In this document: positions 16,921 through 23,542 of the stretch, in pieces
How positions within the stretch are numbered: the first letter of the stretch is position 1
How the letters are laid out: each line of letters begins with the position of its first letter
Source of the DNA: Simplicispira metamorpha
GTDB lineage: Bacteria > Pseudomonadota > Gammaproteobacteria > Burkholderiales > Burkholderiaceae_C
DNA length: 64,000 bases
NCBI RefSeq assembly: GCF_004341365.1
Contig: NZ_SLXH01000013.1
Coordinates: forward strand, 27,698 to 91,697
Direction: 5' to 3'
Notes under the pieces: model-generated
What the model saw: the letters and a program-made list of their open reading frames with translations, nothing else
Database searches by the model: none
Told to the model about the DNA's origin: nothing
Made by a program: the position numbers and the translations under genes

Positions 16921-17239
16921 CACCACTGAAAAACAATTTATTTCTCCCATGTTTATTCAAACGGCATTCAGTTTCTCAAGCGTTGTTCAGTGCTGAGTTT
17001 GCCGTTTTTCTTGGCTTCGCCTGGTGGCGCTCCATCGTTTTCCAGCATTTTTGACCTCTAGTCATTTTTCAGTAAGCGCAAGCAGCTATTGTTTTCGTAG
17101 TGCTGTGCCGCCTCGGTGGAGCCGTGCTTTTTCGCAGTTCGTGCCCGTCGCCAAATCCAAGTTATCGGTTTTGGCCTCTGGCTCTAACATTTCGGTCAAG
17201 CCGACCCGCCTTCGGCGGTCGGCTTACCTCGCCCGTTAG
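16921..17239 (+). repeat. Cassette 9: multiplied ~320-bp cassette, copy D (decayed)
   Basis: The most divergent copy: the open frame kept in the other four is broken by TGA (GTTCAGTGCTGAGTTTGCC near 16990), and the palindrome left arm has drifted (TTTTTGACCTCTAGTCATTT). The 3' half is still close to the others. Confidence 0.8.
17184..17239 (+). other. attC site 9
   Basis: TCTAACATTTCGG, stem with CTTCG-type loop, ending CGTTAG; core GTTAGCA. Confidence 0.9.
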
Positions 17240-17560
17240 CACCACTGAAAACCCGCTTTATTCAAGGCCATGCTTATTCAAACGGCATTCAATTTCTCAA
17301 GCGTTGTGCAGCGCTTGGTTTGCCGTTTCTCTGGGCTTCGCCTGCTGGCGTTACGCTGGTTTGTGGTTTTTTTGGCCTCTGGCCCTTGTACAGCAAGCGC
17401 AAACAGCTATCGTTTTTGCAGCGCTGTGCCGCCTCGGTGGCGCCGTGCTTTTTCGCAGTTAGCGCCCGTCACCAAATCATGGCTACCCGTTTTGGCTTCT
17501 GGCTCTAACCTTCCGGTCAAGCCGACCCGCATTCTGCGGTCGGCTTACCTCGCCCGTTAG
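17240..17560 (+). repeat. Cassette 10: multiplied ~320-bp cassette, copy E
   Basis: Intact copy with the 96-codon frame at 17270-17560. The palindrome core is slightly changed (GTACAGCAAGCGCAAACAGC). Last copy in the array and the boundary between the uniform attC part and the diverse part. Confidence 0.8.
17505..17560 (+). other. attC site 10
   Basis: TCTAACCTTCCGG ... GGCTTACCTCGCCCGTTAG; core GTTAGGC. Last of the uniform subtype. Confidence 0.9.
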
Positions 17561-17587
17561 GCCCAACAAGAAATGTGAGTCGGATCT

Positions 17588-18442
17588 ATGCCACTAAGCA
17601 AGCTGAAAATAAAAAATGCAACCTACCTTAAAGATCTATCAGGCATTGATGTTTTGCATGCGGACGAGCCTCATGCGTTGGTAATGGCAGCGGGGTACTT
17701 GAAGTTCACATTAGCAAAAAACAAAAGCGAAGGAATTTACTTTCGGGGGCAGCGAAAGATATACGAAAGCCTGTCACCAACGTTGTATCGAGATACGCCC
17801 TCCATCAAAGTTCAAAACGCAAAGCATGCCGCTCTATCAAAGCTTGTTCAACGCTTTGTTGATAGCGGAAACATATTTGGTAGCTTTGGCGACTACGCGC
17901 ACGAAGCACTTCTCCAGCATTATGGAATTAGCACTACATGGATGGACTTGGTTGACAACGTATGGGTAGCTCTTTGGTTTGCCTGCCATCAAGCAATGTC
18001 GGTTGGGAAAAGAGGAGAGTTTGTTCATTTTGAAAGACGTCTTCCCTCTAGCAGCAACCCGTATGCATACCTTCTTCTCATCGCCGCAAACATCAATCAT
18101 CGCTCTAGAGATAAGCCCGGCTATTATCACGGCGATCAAACAGAACTTGTTGATCTCCGCATGGCCGCCCCATCTGTTTTTCTTCGTCCCCATGCGCAAC
18201 ACGGGCTGCTTTTCCGTAGGAAGGGAGATATTACAGGTCGAGCCCTAGATTACTCAAGTCAGCTTAGGGGTGTAATCCGCGTCGATCTTGCTAAAGCGTT
18301 AGATTGGCTGGGCAGCGGAAAAATGGTGAATACGCACTCCTTATTTCCCCCTCCGTTTTATGACAATGGCTATCAGCTCTTACTCACTTGCGGAGTTGAG
18401 GGTGACAGGACTACCGGCACCATCTCTCATATTGGTGCTTAG
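17588..18442 (+). CDS. Cassette 11: FRG-domain protein
   Basis: 284 residues. The FRG domain signature is present: YFRGQRKIYESLSPTLYR (residues ~54-71) and LLQHYGISTTWMDLVDNVWV (residues ~104-123), corresponding to the conserved HYGxxTxxLD core. FRG proteins are of unknown biochemical activity and often found on mobile elements; some are parts of defence islands. No membrane segments. AT-rich relative to the chromosome. The longest cassette gene here; it is followed by ~45 bp before attC 11. The ribosome site before the ATG is weak. Confidence 0.85.
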   Translation: MPLSKLKIKNATYLKDLSGIDVLHADEPHALVMAAGYLKFTLAKNKSEGIYFRGQRKIYESLSPTLYRDTPSIKVQNAKHAALSKLVQRFVDSGNIFGSFGDYAHEALLQHYGISTTWMDLVDNVWVALWFACHQAMSVGKRGEFVHFERRLPSSSNPYAYLLLIAANINHRSRDKPGYYHGDQTELVDLRMAAPSVFLRPHAQHGLLFRRKGDITGRALDYSSQLRGVIRVDLAKALDWLGSGKMVNTHSLFPPPFYDNGYQLLLTCGVEGDRTTGTISHIGA

Positions 18443-18485
18443 TCTTTGTGTGGTTTTCGATATAAGCAGTAAAGCACCTATCCCG

Positions 18486-18556
18486 CGCCTAACTGGTTGT
18501 TCAAGGGGACGCCAACGTACTTCGCACGCTGTCGCCCTTTAACGTAGGCGTTAGGC
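18486..18556 (+). other. attC site 11 (distinct type)
   Basis: Ends GCCTAAC and GTTAGGC are perfect complements; the inner stem pairs AAGGGGAC with GTCGCCCTTT around ACTTCG. About 70 bp. Confidence 0.85.
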
Positions 18557-18594
18557 GCACACATAACTAATTCCTACTTTCACAAGAGAAGGAT

Positions 18595-18966
18595 ATGTAT
18601 TGGTACTTCATAATCTTAAGCTGCTCCTTAGTTGTACTTGCCATAGCTTTATTATTTTATAGATTTCACCTATTATTTACAGGTAGCAGGGTTTCTGGTG
18701 TAGTCACTAATTTCATCACTCGAAAAAGAGCCCTTACTGGTACGGCCGAATCAACACTTATAGAAATTTCTTACAAGAATTCGAGTGGAGTTACCTGCAA
18801 ATTTGAGGCTGACAATGGATTGTTGGTTTATATCTATAAAATAGGGGATTCAGTGAGTCTCTCAGAGAGAAATGGAAAAATAATCGTTAATTCATTATTA
18901 AATATTCTCATTGCGCCAATTTTCTTATTTACAATGAGTTATGTAATTTTTACTTTTCTCATCTAA
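18595..18966 (+). CDS. Cassette 12: DUF3592-like membrane protein
   Basis: 123 residues: an N-terminal membrane helix (YFIILSCSLVVLAIALLFYR), a ~65-residue beta-rich domain (SRVSGVVTNFITRKRA through VSLSERNGKI) and a C-terminal membrane helix (LLNILIAPIFLFTMSYVIF). This hairpin layout is that of DUF3592 proteins; sequence match is by pattern only. Strong Shine-Dalgarno AGAAGGA. Very AT-rich. The TAA overlaps attC 12. Confidence 0.65.
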   Translation: MYWYFIILSCSLVVLAIALLFYRFHLLFTGSRVSGVVTNFITRKRALTGTAESTLIEISYKNSSGVTCKFEADNGLLVYIYKIGDSVSLSERNGKIIVNSLLNILIAPIFLFTMSYVIFTFLI

Positions 18967-19018
18967 CAATGCGCTCAAGCGGACGGCTTCTAGCCGCCGC
19001 TTACCTTAATTCGTTAGT
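18963..19018 (+). other. attC site 12
   Basis: CTAACAATGCGCTCAAGCGG, arms GGCTTCTAGCC, ending TTCGTTAGT. Same subtype as site 14. Confidence 0.85.
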
Positions 19019-19027
19019 CGCCTCAAG

Positions 19028-19351
19028 ATGTTTGTGCTGCCGGTGATTATTTTTCCGCTTGTCTTCGGACTTGCAATATTTCGCCTGTACCAGATACCAA
19101 AAAAACTCTTGTCTGGAGAATTGCGACTGCCTTTTCAGTATTGCACAATATTATTTATTGCAACTGTATGCGCTTACTTTGTGCTATTAATATACACCGT
19201 ATTATTGATAACATCTCTAGTCCTCGCCCTATTTTTTGCAGAAAATATTGCATCAGCATACTTATCGCTAATTATCTATGTTGCTGCATATCCATTTGTT
19301 TACATCGGAGTGGCATGGATCTTTTACTATGGTTTTAGCCGTCGTGTCTAA
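19028..19351 (+). CDS. Cassette 13: small integral membrane protein
   Basis: 107 residues, nearly all hydrophobic: at least three membrane helices (residues ~2-22, 38-70 as one or two, 75-100). No family recognised; codon use is AT-rich. The ATG lies 10 bp after the attC 12 core, as is usual for cassettes with minimal leaders. Confidence 0.6.
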   Translation: MFVLPVIIFPLVFGLAIFRLYQIPKKLLSGELRLPFQYCTILFIATVCAYFVLLIYTVLLITSLVLALFFAENIASAYLSLIIYVAAYPFVYIGVAWIFYYGFSRRV

Positions 19352-19404
19352 CCTGGCAATCAAGTCGACTCACCTTCGGCGGGCAGCTTAATTTCAACGT
19401 TAGC
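19348..19404 (+). other. attC site 13
   Basis: TCTAACCTGGCAATCAAGTC ... GGCAGCTTAATTTCAACGTTAG. Degenerate relative of the uniform type. Confidence 0.8.
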
Positions 19405-19408
19405 CGCT

Positions 19409-19807
19409 ATGAAGAGAAAATATAAAACACTGAAGCTGCTGAATACGTTTCTGACTGTTTCATTTTCATTCAGTTTGACTGCAATACTAACGATTGCTCC
19501 CGCAGCCTTTGGCTTTGGCTGGCCGTACTCATCAAAAATTGGCAGTATTCTCGCAGTATTCTCATGGATAATCGGAATAGGTGCATGGGGAATTCTTATT
19601 GCTATGGGGATAGCATGGGCCTACGATAAAAAGCTTCACAGAGCCATTCCTATTGCAGGAACCATAATAGGGACTTTAAGCATTTTGCCGTGGATTCCTA
19701 CCGTAATTCCTATGATCACACTCACACCAGCTTTAATACTGGCAGTCAGGCTTGTTCGCTATCATTTAAATAACACGAGTGACGATACAGGGTGCGTTAC
19801 CAGCTAA
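19409..19807 (+). CDS. Cassette 14: integral membrane protein
   Basis: 132 residues with four predicted membrane helices (residues ~12-34, 45-68, 78-95, 97-115) and a polar C-terminal tail. Family not recognised. It starts only five bases after attC 13, so translation may depend on read-through from upstream or a very short leader. Confidence 0.6.
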   Translation: MKRKYKTLKLLNTFLTVSFSFSLTAILTIAPAAFGFGWPYSSKIGSILAVFSWIIGIGAWGILIAMGIAWAYDKKLHRAIPIAGTIIGTLSILPWIPTVIPMITLTPALILAVRLVRYHLNNTSDDTGCVTS

Positions 19808-19858
19808 AAATGCGCTCAAGCGGACAGCTTCCAGCTGCTGCTTACCTCAGTTCGTTAA
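19804..19858 (+). other. attC site 14
   Basis: R'' is degraded (GCTAAAA instead of TAAC), but the body GCGCTCAAGCGGACAGCTTC and the GTTCGTTAAG end match site 12 closely. Confidence 0.75.
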
Positions 19859-19876
19859 GCTTTGCAGGAAAAAAAC

Positions 19877-20200
19877 GTGCAGATTTTCTACATCCTTCTT
19901 TGTATTGCTGGCGCGGCATTACCACTCTCGCAGTTCGTCCCGTGGCTTTCTGCACATGGCCTTAATGTGCCTCTCCTGTTGCAGCAGGCCACATCAAGCC
20001 ACATCGCCGCATTCGCTTGGGCTGATGTTCTGATCTCAGGCATCGTTGTTGCTGTGTTCTTACTTGTTGAGGGGCGCAAGCTTGCAATGCGTCGCTTATG
20101 GCTACCGTTGTCTTGTCTTATGGTCGGCCCTTCATTGGCATTGCCGCTATTTCTGTTGTTGCGGGAGCGGCATCTTGCGGCGACAGCTCCTAACCATTAA
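19877..20200 (+). CDS. Cassette 15: DUF2834 membrane protein
   Basis: 107 residues from GTG at 19877, chosen because CAGGAAAA sits 7 bp upstream; an in-frame TTG at 19862 has no such site. Three membrane helices, with the DUF2834 hallmarks PLSQFVPWLSAHGLNVPLLL and the C-terminal VEGRKLAMRRLWLPL followed by GPSLALPLFLLLRERH. The function of DUF2834 is unknown. GC content is higher than in cassettes 12-14, so it probably has a different source. Confidence 0.8.
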   Translation: MQIFYILLCIAGAALPLSQFVPWLSAHGLNVPLLLQQATSSHIAAFAWADVLISGIVVAVFLLVEGRKLAMRRLWLPLSCLMVGPSLALPLFLLLRERHLAATAPNH

Positions 20201-20245
20201 TTCAAGCCGACGCCACTTCGCAGCGCAGATTAATTCAGGCGTTAG
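20190..20245 (+). other. attC site 15 (last recognised)
   Basis: CCTAACCATTAATTCAAGCC ... GATTAATTCAGGCGTTAGG; outer boxes CCTAAC/GTTAGG are perfect complements. It resembles attC sites of mobile-integron type. Confidence 0.88.
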
Positions 20246-20267
20246 GCTGAATAATAAAATACACAAG

Positions 20268-21005
20268 ATGCTAAAAATTATTGCTCAAGATTTCATCAAG
20301 CCTGAACATATTCAGGATGTCATGCCTCTTTACCGAGAGCTTGTGGCAAGAACCAAAGAAGAACCGCTGTGCGTGTCGTACGATCTTTACATCGACCAAA
20401 AGGATCCTGGGCACTTCGTATTCATAGAGGAATGGCCTGACCGTGCAGCATTGGACGTGCATTGCAACACTGAGCACTTCAAGAGGCTGGTGCCACTGAT
20501 AGACAAGCACCAAAGATCACCGGGAACCTACTTGCTTATGGATGCATATATGCGTACTACCATCAGGCAAGCCATGAGTGCAGACACGTATGCCGTCGCT
20601 GAACTCTTCGACTTGTATCGCCAGTTCTATGAACAGCCATCCGATCTGCCCCGTGCAAACACATTTATCAGAGAGCGAATCGATAAAAAGGAATCTGTGA
20701 TTTTGGTCGCTGAATCCGATGCAAATGGGTTAGTTGGCTTTTGCCAGCTTTACCCGACGTTCTGCTCTGTAGAGGCACAACCTATTTACACGCTCTATGA
20801 CCTGTTCGTGTTGCCAGCCGCTCGCAAGGGTGGCGTGGGTCGAATGCTCTTGTGCGCAGCGCAGGCGCGAGCCCAAGCAGATGGCAAAGTGCGCATGGAT
20901 CTCACCACCGCGCGCACGAACCATCAAGCCCAGCGCCTCTACGAGTCTTTGGGTTGGCTGCGCGATGACTTGTTTTTGGCCTATAGCCGACATGTGGTTC
21001 GGTAA
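20268..21005 (+). CDS. ABM-domain - GNAT acetyltransferase fusion protein
   Basis: 245 residues from the ATG at 20268, directly after attC 15. Residues ~1-95 form an antibiotic-biosynthesis-monooxygenase (ABM/YgiN-type dimeric ferredoxin-like) domain: CVSYDLYIDQKDPGHFVFIE and HCNTEHFKRLVP. Residues ~98-245 form a GNAT domain with RKGGVGRMLL as the acetyl-CoA loop and NHQAQRLYESLGW as the C-terminal motif. The two parts read continuously without a stop. ABM domains commonly act on quinols or small aromatics and GNATs on amines; a combined role such as detoxification is a guess. As there is no attC after it, it is either the last cassette with a lost site or chromosomal. Confidence 0.8.
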   Translation: MLKIIAQDFIKPEHIQDVMPLYRELVARTKEEPLCVSYDLYIDQKDPGHFVFIEEWPDRAALDVHCNTEHFKRLVPLIDKHQRSPGTYLLMDAYMRTTIRQAMSADTYAVAELFDLYRQFYEQPSDLPRANTFIRERIDKKESVILVAESDANGLVGFCQLYPTFCSVEAQPIYTLYDLFVLPAARKGGVGRMLLCAAQARAQADGKVRMDLTTARTNHQAQRLYESLGWLRDDLFLAYSRHVVR

Positions 21006-21047
21006 ATCAAAATAAATAAATTTTTTTGAAAAATTAAAGGATTTGCA

Positions 21048-21764
21048 ATGTCAATTGAGGCCAAGGTCAGGGTAATTGCAACTTTTGTCGATGAAAAAAT
21101 TGCATCCCAGGCTGAGTTGGAATTAAAAAATTCTTTGATTGAAAACGATCATGAGCTTGCTCAGGCGCTGAATGCCATATATCCAGTGGCCAATCAAATT
21201 GACTACAAAGACGAATTGATCAATGTCGAAAAGATGGAGAGAAATAGTTGCAAGTTAACTATTGATTCTTATACTTATACATCAGAGCATCCGGTATGGT
21301 TTGTAAAATCTTTGGCAAAGCTTGGTGCTGAAAAAATTCATATCATAGGGAGCTGGGATGGAAATATCCAAAATTATTATTTTCTGAGCGGAAGCAAAGT
21401 CCCAAAGAAAAAATTTTTCGGTGAATCTCCTGAGAATTCATTGAGCGCAAAAAATTTTGAAATTGGTAATGGATTATTTCTGCCGAATGGACGAGTCAAA
21501 GTGAGGGCGAGGCTGATTTCAACCTGGGCTGTTGGTGATATTTATCAGAGCACAGGAATGGAATTCAAAACGCTGGAAGGAGATGTGTTTTTTTACAAAG
21601 GCAGGGGCGTTATTCTGGATGTTCTCTGGAATTCAACAACGGAAGAATTCGATAAATCTGTTGTTATTGAATTTAGCGCTGTATTTGAAGTAGAGAAAAA
21701 AGGGGGCCAATATGCATCGTTTGCCAAAAGGCCAACAAAAGTAGTTCAAATTCTGGGGTTGTAA
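21048..21764 (+). CDS. Hypothetical protein, AT-rich
   Basis: 238 residues, soluble, starting MSIEAKVRVIATFVDEKIAS. Mixed alpha/beta appearance: helical N-terminus, a central aromatic-rich beta region (HIIGSWDGNIQNYYFL) and a beta-rich C-terminal half. I do not recognise a family. The 42-bp leader is almost pure A/T, with AAAGGATTTGCA as ribosome site. It lies between the ABM-GNAT gene and a broken DUF2306 gene with no attC on either side. Base composition resembles the cassettes rather than the chromosome, so acquisition by transfer is likely. Confidence 0.65.
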   Translation: MSIEAKVRVIATFVDEKIASQAELELKNSLIENDHELAQALNAIYPVANQIDYKDELINVEKMERNSCKLTIDSYTYTSEHPVWFVKSLAKLGAEKIHIIGSWDGNIQNYYFLSGSKVPKKKFFGESPENSLSAKNFEIGNGLFLPNGRVKVRARLISTWAVGDIYQSTGMEFKTLEGDVFFYKGRGVILDVLWNSTTEEFDKSVVIEFSAVFEVEKKGGQYASFAKRPTKVVQILGL

Positions 21765-21767
21765 AAA

Positions 21768-21970
21768 ATGCTTTACGAGCAACTGGCTTACCTGCATCTC
21801 GCTGCGGTGGTTCCGGCTTTGCGATTGGTACGTGGTTGCTCGTGCGCAGAAAAAGCTCGCCCAGCCACCCCGCGCTGGGGCGGGTGTATCTGGTGCTGAT
21901 GGGGTACCTCGCGGCGTGCCGGGGCTGGCAAGGCGCAAAAGCCGGGTTTGATTTGCTTCAAAAAGCGTAG
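21768..21970 (+). pseudogene. Truncated, frameshifted DUF2306-like membrane protein remnant
   Basis: The ATG at 21768 encodes MLYEQLAYLHLAAVVPA; after a one-base frame change near 21818 the same protein continues as FAIGTWLLVRRKSSPSHPAL then GRVYLVLM. The joined sequence has the start of a DUF2306-type membrane protein (first helix, then the HPxLGRVY motif). The rest of the gene is missing and the frame runs into a dispersed palindromic element. It marks the right edge of the foreign region. Confidence 0.7.
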
Positions 21971-22018
21971 CTGCTTGCGCTTGCTGCGCAAGGGCTGGAG
22001 CCGTTTTTCTTCACAATT
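21955..22018. repeat. Dispersed palindromic element / hairpin
   Basis: AGCGTAGCTGCTTGCGCTTG-CTGCGCAAGGGCTGGAGCCGT followed by TTTTC. The stem TTGCGC/GCGCAA and flanks match the family in this window. It may terminate transcription. Confidence 0.75.
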
Positions 22019-22072
22019 TTGAGGGGCACTCTGCATCTGCTGGCGCAGTGCTGCCTTCAGGAGTGGGCCGCT

Positions 22073-23434
22073 TCAATGCCTATGCTGCGCTTTCCACGCA
22101 GCGTACTCCGATGGCCGCAAACCATAGCGTGCCAGCACGCCTTCGTGCAGCCGTCGCAGCTCTTCCACCATCAGGGCCTGCACGGCGGGCTGCTCGCCCG
22201 CTGGAACGTGCTCGGCTACGCAGCGCTGAATGCTGGACAGCGGATCGCGCTCGGGCTGGGTGATGACCTCGCGCAGGGTTTGTCTGATCAAGTCGCGCCA
22301 GGTCAGGCGCAGCGGATCGGGTTCCGCCAGGTTTTGCTGGATGGCCAGATATTCCTGCGTCGATCGTTCATAGGCCCATACATAAAGGTCGCGCAGCAGC
22401 TCTACCCGGGTCATTTCATACACGCCCAGGGTGGCGCGGCTGTAAGCCTGTTCCGGCACGTCCAGAAAAGTCAACGGACAGAGGTTGGCGCGAAACAGTG
22501 GCAAATTGCTGGCCAGGCGCGCGGTGCGTTTGTTGATGTCTGCAAACGGCTGCAAGTAGGGCAAGTGCACCATCATGAAAAAAGACTGCTCGAACGGGTC
22601 ACCAATCTGGTTGGCTTTGCTCAGCAGTGCATCCAGTGCGTTGTCAATCTGCTGCGGTGCAGACAGTGGGCGATAAACGCTTTGGCCAATATCGACGGCA
22701 TGCTGGCGAATGCGCCCTTCATCGGTGGGGTTGGGCAGCAGGTTTTCTGCCAGGGCGCTGTGCAAGTTCATCAAGGTGTAGCGGTTGAACTGGGCACTGT
22801 CGATGTTTTCTACCAGCAGCTCGATGGCCCTCTTGTGGTTCAGGATCATCTGTGTTTCAAGGGCGGCTTTGCCTTGGGCCGCCTTGCCGTGCTCGATGAG
22901 TTCAAGTGTGTCGAGCCGGGAGTACGTGTTGCCTTCCAGGTGGCTCGATGCCCAGGATAGATCGATCAGCAATCGGTTCAGAATGGCACGGCTATAGGTG
23001 CCAGCAGGCGCGCCAAAGTCGGTGGTTCTGCCCATTTTGTGCAATTGGCGGCGCAGCGATTGCGACAAATACCAGGTTGCATTGGGCTGGTAGGCATCCA
23101 GAAACTCATGTTGGTAGCCCACGGGCTTGCGCGCTGGGGCGGGCTGATTGATATAGGCCAGGATATCCTGGCTGTCAGCAGACAGGGGAATGAAGGGGGG
23201 GAATACGTCGGTGGGGCTGGCTGCCGCACCTGTGCCCAAGGTGGTGCCAGCGCCAAAATAACGGCGGGCTCTGCCTTCACCCAGCGCATAAATTTGGCCA
23301 CTCTCCAGCAGCTTTGCCACCAGGCGCTGTGCCGTGCGCCTTGCCACGCCGGGGTGCTCGGTCAGGAGTTCGGCCAGCGTCAATCCATGTGGGGATGCCT
23401 GGATGCTGCTCAGTAAGTCTGTGGTGTATGGCAT
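22073..23434 (-). CDS. Fic-family protein with N-terminal winged helix and non-canonical active site
   Basis: 453 residues. Residues ~1-65 look like a winged-helix DNA-binding domain (LTLAELLTEHPGVARRTAQR). An autoinhibitory helix of the [ST]xxxE[GN] type is present as SSHLEGN (Ser163-Glu167), placing it in class II (inhibitory motif in the same chain, N-terminal). The Fic loop reads YLQPFADINKRTARL: relative to HxFxDGNGRxxR the catalytic His is Gln295 and both loop glycines are replaced (I, K). Canonical AMP transfer therefore needs reconsideration. A subfamily with QPFxDxNKR is known to me from sequence databases, so this is probably a real lineage rather than a random mutation. Iterated TGGCGC motifs lie just upstream. 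Confidence 0.88.
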   Translation of the reverse strand: MPYTTDLLSSIQASPHGLTLAELLTEHPGVARRTAQRLVAKLLESGQIYALGEGRARRYFGAGTTLGTGAAASPTDVFPPFIPLSADSQDILAYINQPAPARKPVGYQHEFLDAYQPNATWYLSQSLRRQLHKMGRTTDFGAPAGTYSRAILNRLLIDLSWASSHLEGNTYSRLDTLELIEHGKAAQGKAALETQMILNHKRAIELLVENIDSAQFNRYTLMNLHSALAENLLPNPTDEGRIRQHAVDIGQSVYRPLSAPQQIDNALDALLSKANQIGDPFEQSFFMMVHLPYLQPFADINKRTARLASNLPLFRANLCPLTFLDVPEQAYSRATLGVYEMTRVELLRDLYVWAYERSTQEYLAIQQNLAEPDPLRLTWRDLIRQTLREVITQPERDPLSSIQRCVAEHVPAGEQPAVQALMVEELRRLHEGVLARYGLRPSEYAAWKAQHRH

Positions 23435-23440
23435 GGCCGT

Positions 23441-23531
23441 GTTGGCGCAGTTTTTGGCGCTGTTTGGGGTGTTTCTGGCGCTATTTTGGCGCAGTTCTGG
23501 CGCAGTTCGCCAAACTGCGCCACTTTGGCGC
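23441..23531. promoter_or_regulatory. Iterated TGGCGC operator-like repeats upstream of fic
   Basis: TGGCGC occurs at 23443, 23455, 23476, 23487, 23498 and 23526 (steps of 12, 21, 11, 11 and 28 bp, i.e. mostly one or two helical turns). In addition TGGCGCAGTT-CGCCA-AACTGCGCCA at 23498-23522 is a perfect 10-bp inverted repeat. The cluster fills the 108-bp gap between the hydrolase stop and the fic start. Autoregulation by the Fic winged helix is a plausible reading; the inverted repeat may double as a terminator of the hydrolase transcript. Confidence 0.65.
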
Positions 23532-23542
23532 TGAAGCCGCCT

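Larger units (their letters stand above)
13640..20245 (+). mobile_element. Integron cassette array without integrase (CALIN), 15 attC sites
   Basis: Fifteen attC-like sites of 55-71 bp recur, each with a TAAC-type R'' box, an imperfect palindrome and a GTTA-type R' box. Genes between them are all on the + strand and each ends within a few bases of the next attC, the defining layout of gene cassettes. Nothing in the six frames of this window looks like IntI (no tyrosine-recombinase R-H-R-Y box), and no attI or Pc promoter can be identified between lysR and the first cassette. Sites 1-4 and 6-10 are nearly identical to each other; sites 5 and 11-15 differ. Flanked by lysR on the left and, after two further genes, a broken DUF2306 gene and fic on the right. 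The left boundary is approximate. Confidence 0.9.

Noticed and set aside
13871..20245. Regularly repeated palindromes as a CRISPR array
   Set aside because: Repeat spacing is irregular (300-1,000 bp), the intervals contain genes, and each unit has R''/R' core boxes. This is an attC array, and there are no cas genes.
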